Shown here piece by piece: positions 36,892 through 47,048 of a stretch of DNA of 52,442 nt (the stretch's first letter is position 1; each line of letters opens with the position of its first letter). Below the pieces are notes generated by a model. It made no database searches, was not told where the DNA came from, and saw nothing but the letters and a program-made list of their open reading frames with translations. The translations under genes and the position numbers were made by a program. Source of the DNA: Phenylobacterium sp. GTDB taxonomy: Bacteria > Pseudomonadota > Alphaproteobacteria > Caulobacterales > Caulobacteraceae. The stretch is taken from assembly GCF_004299445.1 (NCBI RefSeq), contig NZ_SCTC01000006.1:1-52442 (forward strand), given 5' to 3'.

Positions 36892-37713
36892 TCAAGCCCC
36901 GAGTCGGTGACGGAAGAAGTCGAGAATCTCGTCGCGCGCCAGGACGGTCGGCTCACCCGCCGCGTCGATCAGATGGACCGTCACCACGCTGTGCGGCGTC
37001 GTGACGAAGCGCTCGAAGAACGGCGGCAGGTTCTTGGTGTTGGCGGCGCTGTCGGGCAGCACGCGGGGCTGGAAGCGCGGCCCCAGCGCCTTCGCATACG
37101 CCGCGAACCGCTCCGCCCGGCAGAAGCTGTCGCCCTCGAATCGGTAGGCCAGCACGGTGAGATCATCGCGCTCCAGCCGCTGCGCCACCTGGGCCAGGTC
37201 CTGGTCGGCGATTTCCAGTCCGTCGGGCGTGTCCAGCGGCAGCGAGGGCTGGGCCAGCACCGGCGCCAGCATCACCGGCTCCAGCATCATCGACAGCGCG
37301 AAGTTGCCCGTGAAGCACATCCCGATCGCTCCTACCCCCGGCCCGCCGCATTCCCCATGCGCCAGGCGGGCCAGCGCGCGCAGCCAGTCGGTGACGGGGC
37401 TGGAGACGCCGGCCCCGAACGCCCGGAACTCGGCGCTGACGCAGGCGCGCCGAAACACCTGCCCTGCCGTCTCGGCGTCCGGCAGCGCGCCGTCGCGCCC
37501 GAACAGCGACGGCATGTACACGGTGAAGCCGGCCTCGCGCACCCAGCGGGCGAAGCGCGCCACATGCGGGCTGATCCCCGGCATCTCGGCCATCACGATC
37601 ACCGCCGGCCCCGCCCCGGAGACGTAAACGACCTTCGTGGCTTCCTGCAGGGTGATCTCCCGCGCCTGGAAGTCGGCCAGCGGGTCGTCGGTCATCAGAT
37701 CCGTCGTCATCAT
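36892..37713 (-). CDS. Dienelactone-hydrolase-like protein
   Basis: 273 residues, alpha/beta hydrolase of the DLH family. Nucleophile GMCFTGNFAL with cysteine, EMPGISPHVARFARW near the N-terminus, and an aspartate in RFEGDSFC; the histidine is less sure (TTPHSVVTV). DLH enzymes hydrolyse dienelactones in aromatic degradation, but many relatives have other substrates. It may start at 37713, 37710 or 37695. It is divergent from a GlxA-type AraC regulator at 37803 and leads into the PhzF-like gene. Confidence 0.87.
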   Translation of the reverse strand: MMTTDLMTDDPLADFQAREITLQEATKVVYVSGAGPAVIVMAEMPGISPHVARFARWVREAGFTVYMPSLFGRDGALPDAETAGQVFRRACVSAEFRAFGAGVSSPVTDWLRALARLAHGECGGPGVGAIGMCFTGNFALSMMLEPVMLAPVLAQPSLPLDTPDGLEIADQDLAQVAQRLERDDLTVLAYRFEGDSFCRAERFAAYAKALGPRFQPRVLPDSAANTKNLPPFFERFVTTPHSVVTVHLIDAAGEPTVLARDEILDFFRHRLGA

Positions 37714-37764
37714 TCGGCTCCCGTGTTGTCACCGAAGACTGGCGTTCGCGGCCGGACCGGGCCA

Positions 37765-37780
37765 GTGTCGCAAATGACAC
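37765..37780. promoter_or_regulatory. Inverted repeat in divergent promoter, possible GlxA/AraC site
   Basis: GTGTC-GCAAAT-GACAC between the divergent DLH-like and AraC-type genes. Perfect 5-bp arms with a 6-base spacer, 22 bases before the regulator start. A position and form suited to control by the neighbouring regulator. Confidence 0.45.
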
Positions 37781-37802
37781 CATTCAGGGATTTTCCGCCA
37801 AC

Positions 37803-38807
37803 ATGATCGTGGATGTCCTCACGCCCTCGGGCGCCTCGCCCTCCAGCGTCGCGATCACCTTCGAGGTGCTCTTGACCGCCAACCGCGTCCTGCTCGGCCG
37901 TCGTCGCGAGCCCGCCTTCGCCGTCCGTGCGATTGGGGACGCAGCCCAGGCCGCGATCGCCTTCGCGGGCGTGCCCGACCCCGCGCCGCGCGGGTCGGCC
38001 GGTCTCGCGATCGTGCCCGGCTTGGCCCTGGCCAGCGAAGCGGCCGTGAGCGAAGGCCTGGCTAGACCGGAACTGGTCGCTGCACGCCGCACCCTCGCCG
38101 AGGCGGCCGCAGGGGGCGCCGAGATTGCGGCGTCGTGCTCAGGCGTGTTCCTGGTGGCCGGGGCGGGGCTGCTGGAGGGACGACGCGCCACCACCTCGTG
38201 GTGGCTGGCTCCCGCCTTCCGCAGGATGTTCCCGAACGTCCGTCTCGACACCGCGCCGCTGGTCGTGCGCGACGGGCCGGTGACGACGGCGGGGGCGGCG
38301 ATGGCCCAGCTCGACCTGATGCTGGCCCTGGTCGCCCGTCACGCCGGCAGCGACGTGGCGGCGCACTGCGCTCGCTACCTGATCGTGGACGAACGGCGCT
38401 CTCAGCTGCCCTACATGGCGATCAGCCTGTTGGCCGCAAGCGACGTCCATGTGGCGCAGGCCGAGGGTTGGGCGCGCTCGCGGCTGCACGAGGGCATCCG
38501 GGTCGAGGACCTCGCCGCTGCCGTCGGGATGGCGCCCCGCACCTTCGCCCGGCGCGTCGAGGGCGCGACAGGGCTGTCTCCCGTCCGCTTCCTGCAGCGC
38601 CTGCGGATCGAGCGCGCGCTCGAACTCTTCGCCACGACGCGCGCCTCCCTCGAGGCCGTCTCCCACCAGGTCGGCTATGCCGAGCCATCCACCCTTCGGC
38701 GACTGTTGCGCGCCGAGGGCGTCACCCTCCCCCGCCGTCCGCCGCCGGGCCGCGGGGACCCATCGCTGGCGGCGGCGTCCCGCCGCGTCCGCGCCGGACC
38801 CGGCTAG
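37803..38807 (+). CDS. GlxA-family AraC transcriptional regulator
   Basis: 334 residues. N-terminal DJ-1/PfpI-like domain (about 1-190) with the elbow ASCSGVFLVAGAGLLEGRRATT, followed by an AraC-type double helix-turn-helix (about 215-310: IRVEDLAAAVGMAPRTFARRV and ASLEAVSHQVGYAEPSTLRRLL). It is divergent from the dienelactone-hydrolase-like gene and probably controls it; ligand unknown. The C-terminal tail (last about 25 residues) is Arg/Pro-rich and overlaps the convergent hydrolase by 4 bases. Confidence 0.92.
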   Translation: MIVDVLTPSGASPSSVAITFEVLLTANRVLLGRRREPAFAVRAIGDAAQAAIAFAGVPDPAPRGSAGLAIVPGLALASEAAVSEGLARPELVAARRTLAEAAAGGAEIAASCSGVFLVAGAGLLEGRRATTSWWLAPAFRRMFPNVRLDTAPLVVRDGPVTTAGAAMAQLDLMLALVARHAGSDVAAHCARYLIVDERRSQLPYMAISLLAASDVHVAQAEGWARSRLHEGIRVEDLAAAVGMAPRTFARRVEGATGLSPVRFLQRLRIERALELFATTRASLEAVSHQVGYAEPSTLRRLLRAEGVTLPRRPPPGRGDPSLAAASRRVRAGPG

Positions 38808-39877
38808 GGCCCTCGGGGCGGGTCGGTCGCTTCCAGGACCCCCGAGATCGCCGCGACGATCGCCTCCGGTGCATCCAGCTGGATATTGTGGCCCGTCGCC
38901 GGAACAACGCGGTGACGGCCGCGCCGGGAGAGCCGCGCCGTCTCCTGATGCAGCGCGATCATCACGGTCTGGCCTGCCGCATCCAGGGGGTCGCGCGGGT
39001 CGAACAGCCCGTGGGTCAACACCACCAGCGGCTTGCGTCCGAGGGCCCCCGGGCGGAACAGCCCGGCATAGACCGGGTCGCCCCGCTCATCTCCATAGAC
39101 GCTGTTCAGGATCTCCGACGCCTGGGCCTCCTGATACACGCTGGTCACCTGGACTCGGCGACGCTCGGCCGCGATCTCGGGGCCCAGCCGGGGGCGCACC
39201 GGGTCCGTGCATCGCCGGTATTGAAGCGAGTCCGGGTCCAGCGGTCCGCTGCGCGCCGCCTCGGCGCAGCCGCGGTAGCGCGCCGCCAGCTGCGTCCAGA
39301 ACGCCTGGTCCAGCAGCTCGGATCGGGCCGCGAGCGAGGCGCCGAAGCGCCGATGCAGAAGCGCGCGGCCTCGATCGGCCGAGCGGTCTTCCGCCGGGTC
39401 CACCAGCACAAGGCCCGCGACGTCCTGGGGGTACAGGGCCGCGTAGAGCTTGGCGTTGAACCCGCCCAGCGAGTGACCAACCAGCACCAGCGGCCTCGGC
39501 AGCTTGGCGGCGACGACCAGCGCATGCAGGTCTTCGACGATGGCCACCGGCGTCCGGGCGCCCCGGGCCGGGTCGCTATGTCCCAGGCCCGCGCGGTCAT
39601 AGGCGCAGGTCCGCGTTCGGGCCGCCACGGCCGGCTGCACCAGCGCCCAGGTGTCCGACCAGTCGCTGCCCCCCGACTCGAAGAGCACGACACGATCGCC
39701 CGAACCCATGCAGACCAGGTTGAGGCGCCGGCCGCCCACATCCACCGCCGTCTGCGGCGTGGCATAGACGCGCGCCAGTTCGGGCGGCGGCGCGCCGGCG
39801 GCGCCGGCGGCGCCGGCGGGCCTGGCCACCAGCGCCATGAGCAGGAATGAAAGGAACGGTCCGATGGCGAGTTTCAT
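38804..39877 (-). CDS. Secreted alpha/beta hydrolase
   Basis: 357 residues. Signal peptide (about 1-25, LAIGPFLSFLLMALVARPAGA) followed by a GA-rich stretch (AGAAGAAGAP) from short tandem GGCGCC repeats at 39787-39820. Hydrolase motifs: VCMGSGDRVVLFESGG, nucleophile VGHSLGGFNAKL, and the C-terminal histidine VVPATGHNIQLDAPE. Likely a periplasmic or secreted esterase/lipase. The frame reaches 39910, but ATG at 39877 starts the signal peptide. The stop overlaps the end of the convergent AraC gene by 4 bases. Confidence 0.88.
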   Translation of the reverse strand: MKLAIGPFLSFLLMALVARPAGAAGAAGAPPPELARVYATPQTAVDVGGRRLNLVCMGSGDRVVLFESGGSDWSDTWALVQPAVAARTRTCAYDRAGLGHSDPARGARTPVAIVEDLHALVVAAKLPRPLVLVGHSLGGFNAKLYAALYPQDVAGLVLVDPAEDRSADRGRALLHRRFGASLAARSELLDQAFWTQLAARYRGCAEAARSGPLDPDSLQYRRCTDPVRPRLGPEIAAERRRVQVTSVYQEAQASEILNSVYGDERGDPVYAGLFRPGALGRKPLVVLTHGLFDPRDPLDAAGQTVMIALHQETARLSRRGRHRVVPATGHNIQLDAPEAIVAAISGVLEATDPPRGP

Positions 39878-39996
39878 GCCGCAGAGCATTCTCAAGCGAC
39901 ACGCCCCCAACCAGCGGCAGTCCGGTCAAAATCGGGGCTGAATTGGCCAACGCCCCGGGGGCCGTCACCGGCATCCCCGGGCGGAGCACTTCGTGG

Positions 39997-41793
39997 TCAG
40001 GCCGCCCTGTGCGCCTCCGCTTGGCTCGTCGTGAAGTGATCGATGTGCTGACGCAGTCCCGCTGCGCTGGAGCGCATCGCAAAGGCCGCGGCCGTCGTCT
40101 CTTCGACCATCGCCGCGTTCTGTTGTGTCATCTGGTCCATCTGGCTGACGGCGATGTTCACTTCCGACAGGCTGGTCGACTGCTCGTCGGCCGATCGCGC
40201 CAGATCGGTCATGCGGGCGTCGATCTCGGCGACCTGTTGCAGGATCGCCGCCAGGGCCTCGCCGGTCCGGTTCACCAGTTCCACGCCATCGCGAACCTGG
40301 TCGGTCGACTGGTGGATCAGGCCCTTGATCTCCTTGGCCGCTTCCGCCGAGCGCTGCGCCAGCGCGCGGACCTCCGAGGCGACGACCGCAAAGCCCTTGC
40401 CGGCATCTCCGGCGCGCGCCGCCTCAACGCCCGCGTTGAGGGCCAGCAGGTTGGTCTGGAACGCGATCTCGTCGATCACGCCGATGATCTCGCCCACCTG
40501 GTCCGACGAGCCGGAGATCGCCTGCATGGCGCGCACGGCCGAGGCCACGACGTCGGCCGACTGTTCGGCTCCGGCGCGCGCATCGGCGACGAACTGGCGC
40601 ACCTCTCGCGCGCTCTCGGCCGCGCCCTTCACGGTGCTGGTCAGTTGTTCGACCGTCGCGGAGGTCTGCTCGAGGCTGGCGGCCTGCTGTTCGGTACGGC
40701 GCGACAGGTTGTCGGCCGCCTGGGCGATCTCGCTCGCGCCCACGCCCACGCCCTGGGTCGCCGCCCGGATAGACCCCATCACCTGGTCCAAGGCGTCGGC
40801 CGCTCTGTTGAAGTCGCTGCGGAGCTGTTCATAGCGGCCTGGGAACGGGCTCGAGAGGCGGCAGGCCAGGTCGCCCTGGGCCATCCGCGAAAGCCCCTCC
40901 GCCAGGGCGGCCACCACCGCGGCGCGCTCGCGTTCCGCCGCTTCGCGCTCATGTCCGGCGGCGATCTCGTCCTCGCGCGCCCTGCGTTCGGCTTCCTCCT
41001 GTTCCATTCGCATCCGACGCCGCTCGAGCACGCCCTCCCTGAAGACCGCGACGGCCTTGGCCATCTCGCCGACCTCGTCGGCGTGCCGCGGCTGGGGTGG
41101 GTTGAGCTCGTAGTTCCCCGCGGCCAGTTCGCTCATGTAGCTGGTCATGGCGCGGACGGGACGGATGCGGCGCGCCAGCGCGATCAGAGCCAAGAGCACG
41201 GCCAGCGCGCCGATGCCTGAGATGCCCGCTACGGCGGCGCGTGAAACGGCGACCAGTCGATCGGCGTCGGCCTCGGTGCGGGCGCTGCGGGCCGCCATGA
41301 GCGGAACAAAACGGTCGACCGCCTCGCGATGCGTCCTGTACGCCGCATCCACGCGCTCCAGCGCGACCGCTCGCGCCGCAGCATCGCCAGAGTTCCAGGC
41401 CGGAAGGAGTTCGGCCTCGACGATCTGCCAGAACCTGTCGGCGCTTGTCCTGACCTCCCCGAACAAGGGCGCCCGCAGGTCTTCGGGAAGCGGTTGTTCG
41501 CTCCAGTAGGCGAGCCGGGTTTCGTAGTCGCGCTTCAAGGACGCCAGCTTCTTCCGGCTTGCGGCGACGTCGCCGGCCGTCGCATGGGCCACAAGGTTCG
41601 CCTCGACCAGGAAGAGTGGCGGCGGAAGGACGTCGGCCGTCAGATCCTTGGCATGAACGATGCCGTCATAGGACTTGCCCCCGACCCGAACTGACTCAAC
41701 GACCATCAGCGAAAGCACGGTCGTACAGATCAGAACGCTCACCACGAAAGCGGTGATGGCCATCACAATCGAAGAGATCTTCCAGGATTTCAT
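39997..41793 (-). CDS. Methyl-accepting chemotaxis protein
   Basis: 598 residues. TM1 (about 8-30), periplasmic helical domain (about 35-185) with ADVLPPPLFLVEANL, TM2 (about 188-210), HAMP (with DEVGEMAKAVAVF), and signalling domain with [21 protein letters not shown]. No CheR-docking tail. Start at ATG 41793, preceded by GCAGGAACGCC; the open frame reaches 41826. The sensor domain shares many positions with that of the receptor at 412-2217, so the two may sense related cues. A CtrA-like site lies at 41870-41884 upstream. Confidence 0.95.
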   Translation of the reverse strand: MKSWKISSIVMAITAFVVSVLICTTVLSLMVVESVRVGGKSYDGIVHAKDLTADVLPPPLFLVEANLVAHATAGDVAASRKKLASLKRDYETRLAYWSEQPLPEDLRAPLFGEVRTSADRFWQIVEAELLPAWNSGDAAARAVALERVDAAYRTHREAVDRFVPLMAARSARTEADADRLVAVSRAAVAGISGIGALAVLLALIALARRIRPVRAMTSYMSELAAGNYELNPPQPRHADEVGEMAKAVAVFREGVLERRRMRMEQEEAERRAREDEIAAGHEREAAERERAAVVAALAEGLSRMAQGDLACRLSSPFPGRYEQLRSDFNRAADALDQVMGSIRAATQGVGVGASEIAQAADNLSRRTEQQAASLEQTSATVEQLTSTVKGAAESAREVRQFVADARAGAEQSADVVASAVRAMQAISGSSDQVGEIIGVIDEIAFQTNLLALNAGVEAARAGDAGKGFAVVASEVRALAQRSAEAAKEIKGLIHQSTDQVRDGVELVNRTGEALAAILQQVAEIDARMTDLARSADEQSTSLSEVNIAVSQMDQMTQQNAAMVEETTAAAFAMRSSAAGLRQHIDHFTTSQAEAHRAA

Positions 41794-41869
41794 GGCGTTC
41801 CTGCTCGACATAGTAAACCGGACCAATCCAGTGCACGATGCGCGACGCCACGATTAACTGGGCGATAGA

Positions 41870-41884
41870 GTTAATTGTGATTAA
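41870..41884 (-). promoter_or_regulatory. Possible CtrA-type box upstream of chemoreceptor gene
   Basis: On the minus strand TTAA, six bases, TTAAC; the consensus CtrA box is TTAA-N7-TTAA, so spacing is one base short. Another GTTAAT lies at 41853-41858. This is an AT-rich patch about 80 bases upstream of the receptor start. In Caulobacter several chemotaxis and motility genes are under CtrA. Confidence 0.35.
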
Positions 41885-41903
41885 TGCTTCCCGTATTGGG
41901 GAA

Positions 41904-42794
41904 TTACAATTTATCCACAGCGCCTGACGCTGTTGCAATCCCTGCGTACATCGTGCGCAGCAGGTCTGCACTGTAGGCGACCAGATAACGCACGTCCGCT
42001 GAGGTCGCGAAATCACGTCGCACCTTGAACCCCTCCTCATCGCGCTCGGCGAGGCCTCTCTCGACCAACACCATCGCGCGGCGTCTTGTGCTCTCGATGG
42101 GCCGTTCCATGGACTGGGCGAGACCCAGGAAGGTCAGCCGGCGTGGCGTGCCGTCGGACTTCACGGCCTCCAGCAGCGCGAGGTAGATCAATGCGGCTTC
42201 ATGGCTTCCGGTCAGGCGGGAGACCTCGCGTAGAAAGTCGATCGCGAAGGCCGCCGTCGCGCGATTGACCACGCGTACCGGACTGGCCGGATCGATGGGG
42301 CGGAGGATCGCCTCCACGACCGAGGACGCCCCGACATCGAGCCCCGACCGCTGGACATCCGCCGTCAGCCGTCGGAGCGCTTCGTAGGCTTCGATGGCCA
42401 GCGCGCGACGCGTGGGTCCACTCATCAGTTCCACGGGAACGACGTATCCGCCGTAGGACCTGACGCAGCGCTCGCGTGCGACCAGGGCTTCCAGCCGCCG
42501 TCGAACGGTTTCCCTCGGCAGGCCGGTGCGTTCCGCCAGCATCGGCACCGACGCCGGTTCACGCAGGTCGGCTGGCACAGGTTCGTCGAACGTATCGTAC
42601 GCCCCCGTTCCGAGCGCGCGTCTGACGTTCGCCTGGACCACGGCCGCCACGATGACCGCGTCGATCGAGTCCCCGCCGCCCGTATGTCTCCGGGACGCCA
42701 CGGTCCTCAGAACGAAGCGCGACGCGGCGATCAGACAAGCGAGCCGCGCAGACTCCTCGGGATCCCTGGCCCGTGCATCAAGGCTCGCGGACAT
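41904..42794 (-). CDS. Putative transcriptional regulator with two helix-turn-helix regions
   Basis: 296 residues, family not recognised. Two helix-turn-helix-like segments are visible: VPMLAERTGLPRETVRRRLEALVARE (about residues 83-108, GntR/MarR-like winged type) and LTFLGLAQSMERPIESTRRRAMVLVERGL (about 225-253). Between them is an all-helical region. No membrane segment or signal peptide. It lies between pyrG and the chemoreceptor gene on the same strand, with gaps of 94 and 110 bases. Ligand and targets unknown; the tandem layout may let one subunit bind two half-sites. Confidence 0.75.
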   Translation of the reverse strand: MSASLDARARDPEESARLACLIAASRFVLRTVASRRHTGGGDSIDAVIVAAVVQANVRRALGTGAYDTFDEPVPADLREPASVPMLAERTGLPRETVRRRLEALVARERCVRSYGGYVVPVELMSGPTRRALAIEAYEALRRLTADVQRSGLDVGASSVVEAILRPIDPASPVRVVNRATAAFAIDFLREVSRLTGSHEAALIYLALLEAVKSDGTPRRLTFLGLAQSMERPIESTRRRAMVLVERGLAERDEEGFKVRRDFATSADVRYLVAYSADLLRTMYAGIATASGAVDKL

Positions 42795-42888
42795 CGTCGG
42801 CCCCCCTGCGATTCCGCCCCCGACTATGCGGCGGGTCGACGGATCACGCCACGGAAAGTCTGGCGTCGCGTGGGCCTGGTTTCGACGG

Positions 42889-44535
<1,647 letters not shown>

Positions 44536-44597
44536 TCAGATTAGCGGTGATTCGGGCACAGTTCGCCGCGCGTTTCGCCGCTATCCCCAGCCTTCTC

Positions 44598-45050
44598 CTA
44601 CTTCTTGGCCGGCTCGGCGGGCGCGGGCGCGGCCGGCGCGGGTTGCGCGGCGGGGAGCTGACCGAACGGGCTCTGGATCGTGGGCGTCGGGGCCTGCAGC
44701 GGCGCCGGCGCCGAACCCGCGGGGCCGGGCTGGGCGGTGCCGGCCGGGGGCTGCGGGACTTCGCGGTTCAGGTCGGCGGGGTTGATCGCGTTGACCTTCA
44801 TGCGGTCGACGACCGAGGCCGAGCCGCGCTCGCGACCCGCGACGATCGTGAGCAGCAGGCCCAGCACGAAGAACGTGGCGCCCAGGATCCAGGTGATCCG
44901 GGTCATCAGGTCGCCGGCGCCGCGCACCGACATCAGCGAGCCCGTGCCGCCGCTCACCAGGCCGCCGCCCTCCGAACGCTGCAGCAGCACCACCACCACC
45001 AGGAACAGGGCGACGATGACCTCGATCACGAGCAGCAGGTTCAGAAGCAT
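44598..45050 (-). CDS. secG: Preprotein translocase subunit SecG
   Basis: 150 residues. Two transmembrane helices (about 2-24 and 51-72) joined by the conserved loop LLQRSEGGGLVSGG, the SecG signature. SecG aids protein translocation through SecYEG. The C-terminal 60 residues form an Ala/Pro/Gln-rich tail, longer than in enterobacterial SecG (about 110 residues) but usual for alphaproteobacteria. It is divergent from the GNAT gene. Confidence 0.95.
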   Translation of the reverse strand: MLLNLLLVIEVIVALFLVVVVLLQRSEGGGLVSGGTGSLMSVRGAGDLMTRITWILGATFFVLGLLLTIVAGRERGSASVVDRMKVNAINPADLNREVPQPPAGTAQPGPAGSAPAPLQAPTPTIQSPFGQLPAAQPAPAAPAPAEPAKK

Positions 45051-45193
45051 TGCGGTCTATCCCGTGCGGGCAAGGTGAGCCTGGGCGGCCACACCCAGCC
45101 GAAATGAAGCGCGCGCTCTATCACCGAGCCCGCGTCAAAGCCATAGCTAGTGCGTCACACCCCAGAGGCAATGGGTGCGAGACTTGCGGCGTG

Positions 45194-45730
45194 ATGTTCG
45201 ATCCTGAGCAGCTTCCGATCCTGGAGACCGAGCGGCTTCGCCTGGAGCCGTTGCGGATCGGCGACGCCGAGCACCTCTTCCCGATCATGGGCGACCCCGA
45301 GGTGATGGCCTACTGGGACGTGCCCGAGGTGGACGATCCGGATCTGGTCGCCACCATCGTGCAGAGCCAGGTCGACGCCATGGCCGCTGGCGAGGCGTTG
45401 TACTGGGCGATCCGGACCCTGGAGGGCGGAGCCTTCCTCGGAAGTTGCGACCTCTCCGAGATCGACCGCTGGCATCGGCGGGCCGAGGTGGGGTTCATGC
45501 TGGGCCGCGAAGCCTGGGGCCAGGGCTATGCGCTGGAGGCCATGACCACGGTCGTCGCCTTCGCGGCGACAGGCGGCGTCCGCAAGCTGACCGCCCGCAC
45601 CCACCTGGGCAACCGGCGCTCGGAGGCCCTCCTCCAGAAGCTGGGCTTCGTCGAGGAGGGCCTGTTGCGAGGCCATATCCTCCGGGCCGGCGAGCGCCGC
45701 GACTGCCATGTCTTCGGCCTGTTGCTTTGA
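45194..45730 (+). CDS. GNAT-family N-acetyltransferase (RimJ/RimL type)
   Basis: 178 residues. N-terminal LETERLRLEPLRIGDAEHLF and later EVGFMLGREAWGQGYALEAM (acetyl-CoA-binding region) plus NRRSEALLQKLGFVEEGLLRGHI are typical of RimJ/RimL-like acetyltransferases. The frame opens far upstream (45050), overlapping the secG promoter, so I chose ATG 45194; GTG 45191 is equally possible. Substrate unknown. With the VOC gene next to it, it lies inside the usual tpiA-secG-pyrG order on the opposite strand. Confidence 0.88.
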   Translation: MFDPEQLPILETERLRLEPLRIGDAEHLFPIMGDPEVMAYWDVPEVDDPDLVATIVQSQVDAMAAGEALYWAIRTLEGGAFLGSCDLSEIDRWHRRAEVGFMLGREAWGQGYALEAMTTVVAFAATGGVRKLTARTHLGNRRSEALLQKLGFVEEGLLRGHILRAGERRDCHVFGLLL

Positions 45731-45755
45731 GCATGCGGCGCCTATCTCAGGCCCC

Positions 45756-46169
45756 ATGAGCCATCCGATCGCCGTTCAAGGCTTCGACCACATCGTCCTG
45801 CGCATCGCCGACAAGCCGCGCATGCTGGCCTTCTATTGCGGGGTCCTGGGCCTTGCGGTCGACAAGGAGCAGGAGAAGCTTGGGCTCACCCACATCCGCG
45901 CCGGGCGTCAGCTGATCGACCTGATCACCGTGGACGGCCAGTTGGGTCGGCTGGGCGGCGCCGGTCCGGGCGAGGAGGGCCGCAACCTCGACCACTTCGC
46001 CCTGCAGGTCCGGCCCTTCGATGCGGCCGCCATCCGCGCTCACCTCGCCGCCCACGGAGTCGAGATCGTCGATGAAGGGCCCCGCTACGGCGCCGACGGC
46101 GACGGCCTCTCGTTCTACATCCGCGATCCCGAGGGCAACACGGTCGAGCTCAAGGGGCCGGGCGCCTAG
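45756..46169 (+). CDS. VOC (glyoxalase-fold) family protein
   Basis: 137 residues. Paired beta-alpha-beta-beta-beta units with metal-ligand positions in FDHIVLRI, LDHFALQV and the C-terminal glutamate in NTVELKG. Members include glyoxalase I, dioxygenases and fosfomycin resistance enzymes; no specific function can be given. The start ATG at 45756 is 25 bases after the GNAT stop; the frame opens at 45708 within the GNAT gene. Its stop abuts the tpiA stop with no gap. Confidence 0.85.
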   Translation: MSHPIAVQGFDHIVLRIADKPRMLAFYCGVLGLAVDKEQEKLGLTHIRAGRQLIDLITVDGQLGRLGGAGPGEEGRNLDHFALQVRPFDAAAIRAHLAAHGVEIVDEGPRYGADGDGLSFYIRDPEGNTVELKGPGA

Positions 46170-46913
46170 CTACAGCGCCCGGATGATCCCGAGGAAATCG
46201 GCCGCCTTCAGCGAGGCTCCGCCCACCAGCGCGCCCCCCACCTCGTCGGCGTGCAGGATCTCGGCGGCGTTGCCGGGCTTCACCGAGCCGCCGTACAGGA
46301 TCGGGACGCGCTTGCCCGCCTCGCCGAACATCTCGACCAGGGTGGCGCGGATCGCCCGGTGGACCTCCTCGATCTCGGGGGTCGTGGGCGTCAGCCCCGT
46401 GCCGATCGCCCAGACCGGCTCGTAGGCCACCGAGAACGTCTTGCCGGCCAGCTCGGACGGCAGCGAGCCCCTCACCTGCCCCGTCACGATCTCCAGGGCC
46501 TTGCCCGCCTTGCGCTCGTCCAGGGTCTCGCCGACGCAGACGATGGGCTCGAGGCCGTACTTGAGCGCCGCCTTCACCTTGGACGCCACCAGCTCGTCCG
46601 TCTCGCGATAGCCCGCCCGGCGCTCGGAGTGGCCCAGGATCACCAGGCTCGCGCCCGCGTCGGCCAGCATCTCGGCCGACACGTCGCCGGTGAACGCGCC
46701 CGCGTCGTCCCAGTGGTGGTCCTGTCCGCCGATCAGCAGCGGCCCGCCGCCAAGGGCGCTCGCCATGCGGTGAATCAGGATCGATGGCGGGCAGATCGCC
46801 ACCCGCGCCGGGGTGTCGCCGAGCCCCGCGGCGACGGCGCGGGCTTCCTCCAGAGAGGCTCCCAGGCCGTTCATCTTCCAGTTCCCGGCGATCAGCGGCT
46901 GCGGCGCGGTCAT
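46170..46913 (-). CDS. tpiA: Triosephosphate isomerase
   Basis: Interconverts dihydroxyacetone phosphate and glyceraldehyde 3-phosphate. 247 residues. GNWKMNG (lysine), GHSERR (histidine electrophile), AYEPVWAIGTG (catalytic glutamate), and ILYGGSVKPGN phosphate loop are intact. Divergent from ppiD with a 135-base gap. It is normally grouped with secG and pyrG. Confidence 0.98.
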   Translation of the reverse strand: MTAPQPLIAGNWKMNGLGASLEEARAVAAGLGDTPARVAICPPSILIHRMASALGGGPLLIGGQDHHWDDAGAFTGDVSAEMLADAGASLVILGHSERRAGYRETDELVASKVKAALKYGLEPIVCVGETLDERKAGKALEIVTGQVRGSLPSELAGKTFSVAYEPVWAIGTGLTPTTPEIEEVHRAIRATLVEMFGEAGKRVPILYGGSVKPGNAAEILHADEVGGALVGGASLKAADFLGIIRAL

Positions 46914-47048
46914 CTCGATCCCTTGCTCTTGAGGAGAGAGCGCCGCGGTTAAGCCATGCCGCGCTTGCTGTCACGCGCTTGCCCCACGGAACCGCCCTCC
47001 ACTATACCGGCCCGCTAGCTCGCGCTGTGTCGCGGGGAAAGGACTCGA

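Noticed and set aside
39787..39820. Tandem GGCGCC-rich repeat as a variable locus
   Set aside because: Only about three short units, in frame and coding for a GA-rich linker after a signal peptide; common in GC-rich genes.
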